Source: Bifidobacterium pullorum subsp. gallinarum
GTDB taxonomy: Bacteria; Actinomycetota; Actinomycetes; Actinomycetales; Bifidobacteriaceae
NCBI RefSeq assembly: GCF_000741215.1
Contig: NZ_JGYX01000006.1
Location: 1-64,000 of the forward strand
Direction of reading: 5' to 3'
DNA length: 64,000 nt
Shown here: positions 48,623 through 58,317 of the stretch, one piece after another
Layout of the letters: each line of letters begins with the position of its first letter
Numbering within the stretch: position 1 is the stretch's first letter
The notes under the pieces: model-generated
What the model was told of the DNA's origin: nothing
Seen by the model: only the letters and a program-made list of their open reading frames with translations
Database searches by the model: none
Position numbers and translations under genes: made by a program

Positions 48623-49555
48623 TCAGTCGCCCGACAGATACCGTTGCGCATCGAGTGCGGCCCTGCATCCCATGCCGGCCGCGGAGATGGCCTGACGGTA
48701 GACACGATCCACGGCATCGCCGGCGGCGAAGACGCCCGGAACGGATGTGCGGGTCGAAGCACCATCCACAAGGATATAGCCGTCGTCATCGAGCGCCAGA
48801 GCGCCGTGCAGAAAATCTGTGGCAGGGGTATGCCCGATGGCCACAAAGATGCCGTTGGCCGGAACATCGGTCACCTCATCCGTGGCGCGGTTACGTACGG
48901 TAATCGATTCGGCACCGGCGTCAGAGCCGTTGACCCGCTCAACCACGGTGTTCATCATCAATGTGATATCCGGGTTGGAACGGACTCGTTCCTGCATGAT
49001 CTTTGAGGCGCGGAATTCGTCGCGACGGTGGATCAATGTAACCGAGGAGCCGAATCGGGTGAGGAACAGCGCCTCCTCGCAGGCGCTATCGCCGCCACCG
49101 ACGACCACAATCGGCTTGTTGCGGAAGAAGAATCCGTCGCATGTGGCGCAGTAGGAGACACCGCGCCCGGCGAAGGTCTCCTCCCCGGGAACCTGGAGCT
49201 TGCGCACTGTGGATCCAGTGGTCACCACAACGGTGCGGGCCTGGAACACATCACCTTGATCGCAGGTGACGGTGTGAACGTCATCGCCGAAATCGACGGA
49301 TACCACGTCGTCCCAGACCAGACGGGCGCCAAACTGTTCGGCCTGCCGCTGCATGGCATCCATCAGATCGGGGCCCAGAATCCCGTCGGGGAATCCGGGG
49401 AAATTCTCCACGGTGGTGGTATTGACCAACTGCCCACCAGGTGTGAGGGCACCCGCTATAACCAGCGGACGGTACCCGGCGCGGCCCAGGTAGATGGCCG
49501 CGGTGTATCCGGCGGGGCCGGAACCGATAATGACAACATCCTGAATATCGCTCAT
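48623..49555 (-). CDS. trxB: thioredoxin reductase
   Basis: TrxB (310 aa) passes electrons from NADPH to thioredoxin and probably NrdH. FAD-binding GSGPAGYTAA, the redox CATC (Cys136, Cys139), NADP-binding GGGDSACEEA and the C-terminal GVFAAGDAVD are in order. Unlike the AhpF-like protein it has no extra domain. No thioredoxin gene follows it here. In mycobacteria trxB2 lies in the same murJ-parB neighbourhood. Confidence 0.96.
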   Translation of the reverse strand: MSDIQDVVIIGSGPAGYTAAIYLGRAGYRPLVIAGALTPGGQLVNTTTVENFPGFPDGILGPDLMDAMQRQAEQFGARLVWDDVVSVDFGDDVHTVTCDQGDVFQARTVVVTTGSTVRKLQVPGEETFAGRGVSYCATCDGFFFRNKPIVVVGGGDSACEEALFLTRFGSSVTLIHRRDEFRASKIMQERVRSNPDITLMMNTVVERVNGSDAGAESITVRNRATDEVTDVPANGIFVAIGHTPATDFLHGALALDDDGYILVDGASTRTSVPGVFAAGDAVDRVYRQAISAAGMGCRAALDAQRYLSGD

Positions 49556-49630
49556 GCCTCAACAATATCCGAACACATGGGATGACGCATCGTCGTTTCC
49601 GTTCACAGGGAAATTGCCGCTCGCTTTGGT

Positions 49631-50096
49631 TCAGACTTCCGTGGCGTGACGGAAGGACTCGTCGAACCTCCGCCAGTGCCGGCCAAAGCCGGTCAGAACG
49701 AAAACGCCGGCATAGCAGCCGCCGATGATGGCGAATGCCAACGGTAGCGGCATGGACTGGCCCAGATAACCGGCCATCACACTGCCGAACGGCATGCCGG
49801 CGGTGACCGCTGCGGTCATTGCCCCCAACGTGCGCGCGCGGATATCTCCGGGAATCAACGCGTAGAGAATGGTGTCGATCATCGGGTTGATGGAACCGGC
49901 AGACAACCCCGCTATGGCGATGACCGCCAGGACCAGGGGGAACGGAATCTGCGCGGCCATACAGCAGCGCTGCTGAGTAGCCTTGGTTGAGCACGATCAA
50001 CGGGATGGCGATGGTGGTCATGGCGTTGCCTGCGCGGGAGAGTGCGTCGGCGCCAATCACGCAATACAACGGTAGGGAACGATGATGGCCGGACAA
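49631..50096 (-). pseudogene. MFS transporter gene with large internal deletion
   Basis: Minus-strand translation begins at TTG 50096 behind AAGGAGG with LPLYCVIGADALSRAGNAMT and TIAIPLIVLNQGYSA, a first MFS helix. Near 49960-49975 it is joined out of frame to a C-terminal MFS portion (FPLVLAVIAIAGLSAGSINP ... LAFAIIGGCYAGVFVL, stop at 49631). About seven to eight middle helices are missing, so it cannot make a working transporter. It sits between trxB and murJ, the slot of sigM in mycobacteria. Confidence 0.8.
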
Positions 50097-50120
50097 GGCT
50101 GGTCCTCCTTATATGCAAAA

Positions 50121-50155
50121 CGTTCCGAACCCCGTACGGTGCAGGGTTCGGAACG
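50121..50155 (-). terminator. terminator of the NUDIX-DUF6049-murJ operon
   Basis: CGTTCCGAACCC and GGGTTCGGAACG form a perfect 12-bp stem, followed on the minus strand by TTTTGCATAT. Confidence 0.88.
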
Positions 50156-50184
50156 TTCCCGTGGAAACCACAAGGGAAGACGAA

Positions 50185-53100
50185 TCAGAAGAACTGGATC
50201 TCGTCGATGTACAGCTGGTTCTGTGGCATATCCTCGGTCGGCACCCACAGCAGGATATCCTGGGTGTTCACCATCGTGTCGAACATGACCTCGGTGGTGC
50301 CGCCCTCGGCGAACGTGAACTCCGCCACCTGCTCACCGGCATTGGGGTCGGTGGTGTTGACCTTGACATACCCACGTCCGCCGGAGGAACGTATGGTGAT
50401 GACCATACGGTAGACATCCTGCGGCTGGGCCAGATGTACCGCGTAGCCATAGCCGTTCGCCGACGGCGCGTTGATGAACGATTCCGACTGGATCTCGAAC
50501 GGCGTGGTGTTGACGTGGCGAGGAGTCGGTACGGCGGAAGCTTCTTTATCCGCAGTGATGAGCTCACGTTGCGCGTCGGACTTGTCTTCGGCATCCTCGG
50601 ACTTGCCGTCCTGCCCGGCCGGTTCGATCGTATCCGACTGGTCCTCGGATTGGTCGGCTTTATCCTCGTCCTTGTCGGTGTCGTCGGCCTTGTCGTCGGA
50701 TGCGGCGGTTGCGTCATCGCTGCCGAACGGCACCTCGTCGGGGTTGAACTCCGGCCAGGCCTCGCCATCGGTCTGGGTGATGTTCGGGTCGCTCGAGTTG
50801 TTGGACAGGATGTGCATCGTGCCGAACAGCGCCGCAATCAGAACGACCACGGCGGCGATGATTGCCACGGTTTTGGTGGTGAGCCGGCCGAAGATCGTCT
50901 GGTCGGATACGTCCTCGTCGTCCAGATCCTCGGCGCGTACCACCTGCGTCGGCGTGAAGCTGGGCGGAACCGTTCCGTCCGGTACCGTCTGCTCGGTCTG
51001 CAGGGCACGGGTGGATGCGGATTCGACGGGAACGCCGTTGTCGTCGATGACAGGGATGCGGCTGGTCTCCTCAAAAGGATTGGCCGGTTCGACACGTACG
51101 CCGGACACATCCAGCGGAACCGTCAACCGTTCGTTGCCCAACGGTTCCTGTGTCGGGTACTGGCCGCCGAACAGGTTGTCGGAGTCGCCGGTATGATGCC
51201 CCGAATCGATGCCTTCGGACAGCAGCGCGCGTCCCTTATGCCAGAGTGACTTGACGGGATTGGCGGTTGCGGCCGCGACGGCGGTTGCCGCTGACGGTTG
51301 CTCCGCTGATGTGCTGTCCTCGTCGGCATCCGGTTCGTCGGCAATCGGTCGGGAGGTCACCAGCTTGGGCAGCGGGAGGAGATCCTCAACGGCGGTCGGA
51401 CGAATCGCGATACGTTCGATGGAGGCCTGACCGGCGGCGGAGGGGAGAGCGAGATGCTGATCGCCCAACTCCGGAACGGTGACCCACGTGTTCAGCAACG
51501 CCATGAACTCGGGAATCGAGGCCAACGGCGTATCCTCATCCCCGATGCGCAGTCCGCGGGAGCAGATCAATCGGAATTCATACGGCGTATTCTCCGGCAG
51601 CGCTTCCACATCTGACGCCGTATCGAACCGGCGATGGGTCAGCAACTGGTACAACAACGCCGAAAGCTGACGGACCGCAAGCTCCTCAGCGGAAGGCGAG
51701 TCGATGGTTTCGACGGGATCCGCAATCATCATGCTCACCGGAGTGTCCGCCAGTTGGACACCGGATGTGGACACGCGCACGGTATCCGTGTCAATCGCAT
51801 GGTGCACGACACCGTTGTCCATGAGGTGCCGCACCGTATAGGCGGTGTCTCCGATGATGGAGCGGATGGCGTCGTACCCCAATGCACCGAACTGCTCACT
51901 GCCCAGGTACTCGGACAGACTCATGCCGGCATCGGGTTCGGTTACGACGATCAGCGCGTCATCCTCATGATGGATATGCAGGATGGGCGTGCAATGGTGT
52001 TCGTTCGACGCCGCAAGCACCGATGCGGCGGTATCGGCCTCCCCAACGGCCGTTGCGTCCAGGATGATGAACAGCTGGCATTCCTGGTCAAGGATCTGAT
52101 CGGTGGCCTTCCAGACCTGCAGCCCCTGTTCCTCGCATAGCGGCGACACCAAAACGTAACGGCTGATGATGGTATCTCCCAACTGCGGTCTCATGCTTCC
52201 CTCAACTCCCGAGCACATTGAAATGGACGCTTGTTGCGAACTAGTAGCTATTGTATCGGCGGGGATGGCCGAAGAATCCGGGGTATCCCGCGGCTTCTGC
52301 CCCTTTGCGGTATCCGCGGCGCCGCTGCGCGCGGTACGGCCGCCAAACCGGGAACGCACCATGCCGATCGCCGCCAAAAGCTCATCGGAACGCATCAGCC
52401 ACAGGGCGCCCACGTACACCACGGTGATCACGATGGTCGATACCACGCATATGCCGACGGCCTGCAGCCAGTTCACCGCATCGGCGCCGAAATCGGCACC
52501 GACCAATGCATACACCGGATCCAGCAGGACAATGCCCACGGCCGCGGCGGCAACGGCGGCCGCGATGGCCTTGCCGTACGAACGTGCCAATCGCATGCCG
52601 TCGATTCGATTGCCGAACCGGCGGCGCAGCATCCACAACAGCAGCGGGAAGCACAGGATGTTGCCCACGGACACGGAAGCGCCCAGCGCGGTGACCCAGT
52701 ATTGCGGCGGCAACAGGAACGTGGCCACAACCACGGTGACCACCTGCACGCCGGAGGCGGCGAATGCGAACACGAAGGGATGCTTGCCATCCTCGAACGC
52801 GAAGAAGGTGCGCTGAATAATCAGATACGCCGAGGTCATCGGCAAACCGATGCCCAGGCCCACCAACGGCCCCGCAATCAGCAGCGCCTCGTCCACGCTC
52901 ACCGACGGCAGCAGCGCCAGGGTGATCGGCGCGGGAATCACCACAAACGCGGCCGCGAAGAAGAACATCAGCACGCCGACATTGCGCAACGCCGAACTGA
53001 GCTGCCGGCGTGCGTCATCGAGATCATGATCGGCCAGTGCGCGGGAGATCTGCGGGAACATCGCGGTCGCCACCGACACGGCGATCAGCGAGTACGGCAG

Positions 53101-53985
53101 CATGAACAGGGTATAGGCGTTCTGGTAGGTGGCGTTGCCCGCCACGTCGAACTGGCTGATCCCCAGCCGCATCTCGGCGGTTTCCGGGGCGTTGGTGGTG
53201 ATGCGGGTGTTGATGATATTGGCCAGCTGGTTGATGACCACCACGCCGACGCTCCACGCGGCGACCGGCCCCATCGAACGCAGGCCTATGCCCCGCAGCC
53301 CCCAGCGCGGACGGTAGCGGATGCCGATGCGAGCCATCGGCACGAACAGGATCAACGCCTGGAACGCCACACCCGCGGTCCAGGCACCCGCGGTCAGCGC
53401 CAGCTTATCGGCGGTCCAGAACTCAACCGACTGCTGGTCGGCCCCGCCGAACAGCAGGATGAACACCGTGAACCCGATGCAGCTGATCACGTTGGCGCCC
53501 ACGGAACTCCACGCGTAGGTGCCGAAATGGTCCTTGGCCGCCAGAATCTGGCCGATGACGGTATACAGTCCGTAGAAGAAGATCTGCGGCATGCACCACA
53601 ACGTGAAGGCGTTGGTCAGGGCGGTCAGTTCCGGACTGCCGTTCACGTACAACGTCGTCAGCAGCGGCGTGGCCGCGGCCATGAGGGCCGTGACCGCCAG
53701 CAACAGGACGATGGCCACGGTGATGAGTTTGTCGAGCCGTTCCTCGGCGTCCTTGCTGTTCAGCGTGCGCACGATCTGGGGCACCAGCACGGCGTTGAAG
53801 ATGCCGCCGGAGACCAGCGTGAACATGACCTGCGGAATCATGGCGCCGGCCTGATAGGCGTTGGCCGCCATGCCGGTGGTGCCCATCGCCGCGGCGAGCA
53901 GGATGGTGCGGATCTGCCCGGTCACGCGAGAGGCCGCGGTGCCGGAGGCCATGATCAGTGAATTGCGTCCGATCGAGGAGCTCAT
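50185..53985 (-). CDS. murJ: MurJ lipid II flippase fused to pseudokinase and extracellular domain
   Basis: The 1266-aa product has an MviN/MurJ flippase (residues about 1-530, about 14 membrane helices) that moves lipid II across the membrane. A Ser/Thr-kinase-like domain (about 598-850) lacks the usual catalytic loop and DFG motifs (it reads VVHHAIDTDTVRV), so it is a pseudokinase. Then come a membrane helix (about 1037-1055), an Asp/Glu-rich spacer and a C-terminal beta-rich domain. The mycobacterial MurJ fusion (Rv3910) has the same plan, where the pseudokinase recruits FhaA when phosphorylated. ATG at 53985 follows AAAGGA and overlaps the upstream stop. The joint at about 590-598 is encoded by DNA that looks like a former intergenic region. 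Confidence 0.92.
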   Translation of the reverse strand: MSSSIGRNSLIMASGTAASRVTGQIRTILLAAAMGTTGMAANAYQAGAMIPQVMFTLVSGGIFNAVLVPQIVRTLNSKDAEERLDKLITVAIVLLLAVTALMAAATPLLTTLYVNGSPELTALTNAFTLWCMPQIFFYGLYTVIGQILAAKDHFGTYAWSSVGANVISCIGFTVFILLFGGADQQSVEFWTADKLALTAGAWTAGVAFQALILFVPMARIGIRYRPRWGLRGIGLRSMGPVAAWSVGVVVINQLANIINTRITTNAPETAEMRLGISQFDVAGNATYQNAYTLFMLPYSLIAVSVATAMFPQISRALADHDLDDARRQLSSALRNVGVLMFFFAAAFVVIPAPITLALLPSVSVDEALLIAGPLVGLGIGLPMTSAYLIIQRTFFAFEDGKHPFVFAFAASGVQVVTVVVATFLLPPQYWVTALGASVSVGNILCFPLLLWMLRRRFGNRIDGMRLARSYGKAIAAAVAAAAVGIVLLDPVYALVGADFGADAVNWLQAVGICVVSTIVITVVYVGALWLMRSDELLAAIGMVRSRFGGRTARSGAADTAKGQKPRDTPDSSAIPADTIATSSQQASISMCSGVEGSMRPQLGDTIISRYVLVSPLCEEQGLQVWKATDQILDQECQLFIILDATAVGEADTAASVLAASNEHHCTPILHIHHEDDALIVVTEPDAGMSLSEYLGSEQFGALGYDAIRSIIGDTAYTVRHLMDNGVVHHAIDTDTVRVSTSGVQLADTPVSMMIADPVETIDSPSAEELAVRQLSALLYQLLTHRRFDTASDVEALPENTPYEFRLICSRGLRIGDEDTPLASIPEFMALLNTWVTVPELGDQHLALPSAAGQASIERIAIRPTAVEDLLPLPKLVTSRPIADEPDADEDSTSAEQPSAATAVAAATANPVKSLWHKGRALLSEGIDSGHHTGDSDNLFGGQYPTQEPLGNERLTVPLDVSGVRVEPANPFEETSRIPVIDDNGVPVESASTRALQTEQTVPDGTVPPSFTPTQVVRAEDLDDEDVSDQTIFGRLTTKTVAIIAAVVVLIAALFGTMHILSNNSSDPNITQTDGEAWPEFNPDEVPFGSDDATAASDDKADDTDKDEDKADQSEDQSDTIEPAGQDGKSEDAEDKSDAQRELITADKEASAVPTPRHVNTTPFEIQSESFINAPSANGYGYAVHLAQPQDVYRMVITIRSSGGRGYVKVNTTDPNAGEQVAEFTFAEGGTTEVMFDTMVNTQDILLWVPTEDMPQNQLYIDEIQFF

Positions 53986-56129
53986 TCGTCGGGGTCCTTT
54001 ACACGGTGGAACTGTCGCCAAAGGCCTGCGATGCCGAGCAGTACGGCGCAGACGATGATGATGAACCCGCTCATGTCACTGATCTGCAACGCACTGGTGA
54101 TGGTGGTCGATTGCGCGGCGCCGAACGCGTTCCCCTCACGGTCCAGCAGCGTCAGCTGCGCGTTGGCCGTGCCCGAGGTCGATACGCGGATGGCCAGGGT
54201 GGTCTGCTCCTCGCTGGTCGGCGGCACGACCACGTCGACCAGCCGGGAGGTGACGATGGTCATGGAATCGGTGGTCGCCGAAATCTGGACCCGTACCGGG
54301 TACGGCAGGGCGTTGCTGACGGTGACGGGCATATTCGCCGTTTCGCTGACCACGTTCAGGCTCTCGATGGGGGTGATCCTGACGGCGTTGGACAGGGTTT
54401 CGGCGATGGTCTGAGGCCCGGCGAGCGTGGCGCTGTCCGCGGTGGCGTTGTAGGACAGCGCATGCAGGGCGCATCGCCGGTTCACGGCCAGCAGTTGGTT
54501 GACCCATGCGGTGGTGTCCTCGGAACGATGCGTCACGCTGTCGGCATCTTGGCGGGCCAATGCCTGGGTGTCCCCGCTGGCCTTCATCGATTCCTCCTGC
54601 GCATCGGTGAGGACGGAATCGCGGAAGCGGATGACGACGTCGTTGGCGTTGCCCAAGGCGTCCAACGCGGGTGTGAACCGCTCGGATACGGCCTGTCCGG
54701 CGCCATTGCCGTCGGGCACGGCGAGCAGTGCGTCCTGTCCGGTGGCGGAGGGCGTGGCCGACATCAGCGTGTGCAGGTCCGTCATCTGCAGCCAGGGCGA
54801 CTGTTCGATGGCGGACAGCAGGGCGTCCAATGTGGCGGTGTCCGTGGAGGAGTCCAGGCAGATGAGCAGGTTGCGTTCCGTATAGGGTTGCTCCATCTGA
54901 TAGAACGCGCTTTGCGCCACGAACCGGGCCAGACGGCCGCCCGCGGTGCGTTCCGCCGTGGCGGTCTGACTGGTGGCCTGGCCCTGCGCCAATCCGCTGA
55001 GAACGGGTTGCGCCGCGAGTACGGTGACATCGCCGGCATCGGTGGGGACGACGGTGGTGTCGGTGCGTACGATGCCCAGGGACATATCGCTGAAATCGCT
55101 GGTGGCGACCACGGTGTCATACCCCTGCCGCTTGGCGGTCGTCAGCGCCTGCTGGGTCCACGATGCCGATCCCTGCCAGGCCACGGCGTCCAATTCGGCT
55201 TCGTCGTCGCCGAGCGCCTGCCGGTACTGCGCCAGGGCGGTTGCGGCGTTCCAGTCCTCCGCGCGGATGCCGGTGCGGTCGTACCGGCCGGTATCGGCCG
55301 CCGCATAGGCGGTGATGTCGAATCCGGCGGGCTGCATGATGGCCGAACTGCGGATCGGCATCCGCATGGCATCCAGGTATGTGGGGTCGGCGACGACCTG
55401 CACCCCCGGGTGGTTGTTCAGCAGTTGGGTCTGTTCCTTGACCTGGGCCTCGCCGGTCTTGCTCAACGAGATCACGTCGGAGTCGGCGTCGGCATCATCG
55501 GTGAGCAACGTGGTCAGGTCATCCGTGTCGACCTGCCACTGGGTGCTGGACAACGGCAGGGCCACGGTGACGTTCAGCGCCGGGGTGGCGGCACCGTTCA
55601 GTCCTTCGGCGGAACGTGTCAGGAATGTGTGCGTCTCCACGCTGGTGCCGTCGGTATGGAAGTCGACGCGCAGCGGCTTGGGACCCCACTCGGCGATGGA
55701 CGTCAGCACGGCGTTGTCGGCGTCGACATCGATGGCGATGGTCGCGGTGCCGCCGGGGGCGATCTCCGGGGTCTGGACCTCGGCAAGGACCTGCGGTGTG
55801 GGGATGCCGACCTCGTCCTGCGCCCACTGCTGGATATCGGTGCGTGAGATAAAGGTGTAGTGGACGTTGGTGGATAGGGTGACCGTGCCCGCGGGCAGGG
55901 CGTGATCGGTGGGGTTGGTGATGTCCAGCGTGAGGTGGTATCCGGATTGCGCCGTGACCGGCGCCGTGGCGGTGTTGATGTCGACGGTGACCGCGTCCGT
56001 GGCGGTGCCGTCGTCCATGGCGACCGCCTGCGGGATGCAGACCATGGCCACCGCCAGCATGAGGGCGGTGACCCATGCCACGGCATGGCTGCATATGCGG
56101 TGTCCGATACCAGCGGGGATGCGAGTCAC
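53982..56129 (-). CDS. DUF6049 family secreted/membrane protein
   Basis: The 715-aa product has an N-terminal signal segment (WVTALMLAVAMVCIPQAVA), a long extracytoplasmic region and a C-terminal membrane helix (GFIIIVCAVLLGIAGLW). It corresponds to the large protein between NUDIX and murJ genes in Actinobacteria (mycobacterial Rv3909), of unknown function, probably acting with MurJ in envelope assembly. I chose GTG at 56129 because it overlaps the NUDIX stop (GTGA) and has GGCAGGA upstream; an ATG at 56171 is possible. Confidence 0.85.
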   Translation of the reverse strand: MTRIPAGIGHRICSHAVAWVTALMLAVAMVCIPQAVAMDDGTATDAVTVDINTATAPVTAQSGYHLTLDITNPTDHALPAGTVTLSTNVHYTFISRTDIQQWAQDEVGIPTPQVLAEVQTPEIAPGGTATIAIDVDADNAVLTSIAEWGPKPLRVDFHTDGTSVETHTFLTRSAEGLNGAATPALNVTVALPLSSTQWQVDTDDLTTLLTDDADADSDVISLSKTGEAQVKEQTQLLNNHPGVQVVADPTYLDAMRMPIRSSAIMQPAGFDITAYAAADTGRYDRTGIRAEDWNAATALAQYRQALGDDEAELDAVAWQGSASWTQQALTTAKRQGYDTVVATSDFSDMSLGIVRTDTTVVPTDAGDVTVLAAQPVLSGLAQGQATSQTATAERTAGGRLARFVAQSAFYQMEQPYTERNLLICLDSSTDTATLDALLSAIEQSPWLQMTDLHTLMSATPSATGQDALLAVPDGNGAGQAVSERFTPALDALGNANDVVIRFRDSVLTDAQEESMKASGDTQALARQDADSVTHRSEDTTAWVNQLLAVNRRCALHALSYNATADSATLAGPQTIAETLSNAVRITPIESLNVVSETANMPVTVSNALPYPVRVQISATTDSMTIVTSRLVDVVVPPTSEEQTTLAIRVSTSGTANAQLTLLDREGNAFGAAQSTTITSALQISDMSGFIIIVCAVLLGIAGLWRQFHRVKDPDE

Positions 56130-56779
56130 GATTGTTGTTCCTGCCTGTTGCGTTTCCTGGCGTACAGCCATGCGATCTTGCGTTCGTTCGGATAGCTTAG
56201 TACGTCGTCGAGGTCGTCGAAGTCCACCCAGATCGCGTCCTCGGCCTCATGGTCCGGGTCACCCTCAACGGTGAGCTCGCCGCTGATGCGCCGCAGCGCG
56301 AAATGGTGCACCAGTTTATGGACGCGTTGGTTCGTGCCGGTGAACCAGTAATCGATGGTGGCGATCGACTCCACGACCTCGCCCAGGATGCCGGTCTCTT
56401 CGTGCACCTCTCGGACGGCCGTCTGCTGGGGCGTCTCGCCCTTCTCGATATGCCCCTTGGGCAGACACCATTCCAGGTGGCCGCTGCGCGAATGCCGGGC
56501 GATGATCGCCACACGGCCGTGGTCGTCGAATACCAGGCCACCCGCCGAGTACTCCCTGACAACCGGCAGTTCCTGCGCGTCCAGCGAAGCGAACGTGGTC
56601 GGCCCGTCGGTGTTGCGCCGCGGCGGCATCATGGCGGGGGTCGGCGTGCGTGCGGGTTCCGGCTGGCGGGGCTCCGGGGATTGGGAGGTGTATAGCAGCT
56701 CGTCCGGTTCCAGCGGGTTTCGGGCATGGTTGCCCGCAGCATGCGCGAGCATGCGTGCAAGGTCTGCGGGCGTAATCAT
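56126..56779 (-). CDS. NUDIX hydrolase
   Basis: The 217-aa protein contains a full Nudix box (GHIEKGETPQQTAVREVHEE, with TG following) in a domain from about residue 75, after a Pro-rich N-terminal extension. It should hydrolyse a nucleoside diphosphate linked to another moiety; the substrate is not deducible. ATG at 56779 follows AAGGTGG at 5 nt; upstream TTG (56797) and GTG codons precede that site. It is the first gene of the NUDIX-DUF6049-murJ operon and divergent from the CCA-type gene. Confidence 0.9.
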   Translation of the reverse strand: MITPADLARMLAHAAGNHARNPLEPDELLYTSQSPEPRQPEPARTPTPAMMPPRRNTDGPTTFASLDAQELPVVREYSAGGLVFDDHGRVAIIARHSRSGHLEWCLPKGHIEKGETPQQTAVREVHEETGILGEVVESIATIDYWFTGTNQRVHKLVHHFALRRISGELTVEGDPDHEAEDAIWVDFDDLDDVLSYPNERKIAWLYARKRNRQEQQS

Positions 56780-56904
56780 GGTTTCCACCTTACTCAACTC
56801 TATGTGCAGGTGGGGTAATGGTGTCGGGTGCGCGGCGTTTATCCGCCGTGGAAGGGTGACGGTATGCTGGTAGGCGCAATGATTCGTCTGCCGAAAGGGT
56901 GCGC

Positions 56905-58317
56905 GTGAGTTTCGAAGTGTGGCCGGAAGCCATCGAGTTGGGCCGTCTGTTCGCCGATGAGGGGTATGAGTTGGCGTTGGTCGGTGGTCCGGTGCGGGAT
57001 ATGCTGCTGCACCGTCGTTCCCATGACCTCGATTTCTGCACGTCCGCGCGCCCGGAGCAGTTCGAGCCGATCCTGCGCCGTTGGGGGCGCGACGGCTTCT
57101 GGGATATGGGGCGGAAATTCGGCACGTTGGGGGCCATGCGCCGCCGCGCCGACGGCACCGAGGTCCAGGTCGAGGTGACGACGTACCGCTCGGATGTCTA
57201 CGATCCCGACTCCCGTAAGCCGGAGGTCAGCTACGGCGACACGTTGGAGGGGGATCTGTCCCGGCGTGATTTCACCGTCAACGCGATGGCGCTGCGCGTG
57301 CCCGACCTGGAGTTCGTCGACCCGTTCGGGGGCGCGAACGATCTGGCCAAGGGCGTGCTGCGCACCCCGGTCGATCCGCGGCAGTCCTTCGACGACGACC
57401 CGCTGCGCATGATGCGTGCGGTGCGGTTCGTGGCGCAGCTGGGGTTCCGCATCGAGCCGGAGACCGCCGAGGCGATTACCGATATGGTCGACCGCATCGG
57501 CATCGTATCGGCCGAGCGTGTGCGTGATGAGCTGGTCAAGATGCTGCTGTCCGACCGGCCGCGTGCGGGCATCGAGGCGTTGGTCGAGTCCGGTCTGGCC
57601 GACATCGTGTTCCCGGAGGTTCCCGCCCTGCAGCTGGAGATCGATGAGCATCACCGGCATAAGGACGTGTTCGAGCACACGATGATCGTCATCGACCGCG
57701 CCGTGGCGTTGGAAACCGGCCCGGATGGCCCCGTGCCCGCTCCGGATCTGACGTTGCGTCTGGCCGCGCTGATGCATGACATCGGCAAACCGAAGACCCG
57801 CAGGTTCGAGGCCGGCGGCAAGGTGAGCTTCCACCACCATGACGCCGTGGGCGCCAAGATGACGCGCAAACGTCTGAAGGCCCTGCACTTCGATCATCAT
57901 GTGGTGGATGATGTGGCCGAGCTGGTGAATCTGCACCTGCGCTTCCACGGGTATGTGGACGAGCCGTGGACCGATTCGGCCGTACGCCGGTACGTCAAGG
58001 ACGCCGGGCATCTCTACGAGCGTCTGAACCGGTTGACCCGCGCCGACGCCACCACGCAGAACCGCCGCAAGGCCATGGTGTTCGCTTCGGCCATGGATGA
58101 GATGGAACAGCGCGTGCGCGACCTCAAGGAGAAGGAGGACTTCGACGCGATCCGTCCGGACCTCGACGGCAACGAGATCATGGATCTACTCGGTCTCGAA
58201 CCCGGACCGATGGTCGGCCGCGCCTACAAGCACATGCTGGAATACCGGCTGGATAACGGGCCGGTGGACCATGACACGGCCGTGGAGGAGCTGAAGCGCT
58301 GGTACGCGGCGCTGTGA
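56905..58317 (+). CDS. CCA tRNA nucleotidyltransferase/poly(A) polymerase family
   Basis: The 470-aa protein has a class II nucleotidyltransferase head (LVGGPVRDMLL, HDLDFCT), the RNA-binding segment GDLSRRDFTVNAMA, and an HD domain (LAALMHDIGKP). It should add or repair the CCA end of tRNAs. That matters here because tRNA-Ile and tRNA-Thr in this window do not encode CCA. Mycobacterial PcnA (Rv3907c) lies in the same divergent position to a NUDIX gene. GTG at 56905 follows AAAGG at 6 nt; another GTG two codons earlier has poor spacing. Confidence 0.93.
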   Translation: MSFEVWPEAIELGRLFADEGYELALVGGPVRDMLLHRRSHDLDFCTSARPEQFEPILRRWGRDGFWDMGRKFGTLGAMRRRADGTEVQVEVTTYRSDVYDPDSRKPEVSYGDTLEGDLSRRDFTVNAMALRVPDLEFVDPFGGANDLAKGVLRTPVDPRQSFDDDPLRMMRAVRFVAQLGFRIEPETAEAITDMVDRIGIVSAERVRDELVKMLLSDRPRAGIEALVESGLADIVFPEVPALQLEIDEHHRHKDVFEHTMIVIDRAVALETGPDGPVPAPDLTLRLAALMHDIGKPKTRRFEAGGKVSFHHHDAVGAKMTRKRLKALHFDHHVVDDVAELVNLHLRFHGYVDEPWTDSAVRRYVKDAGHLYERLNRLTRADATTQNRRKAMVFASAMDEMEQRVRDLKEKEDFDAIRPDLDGNEIMDLLGLEPGPMVGRAYKHMLEYRLDNGPVDHDTAVEELKRWYAAL

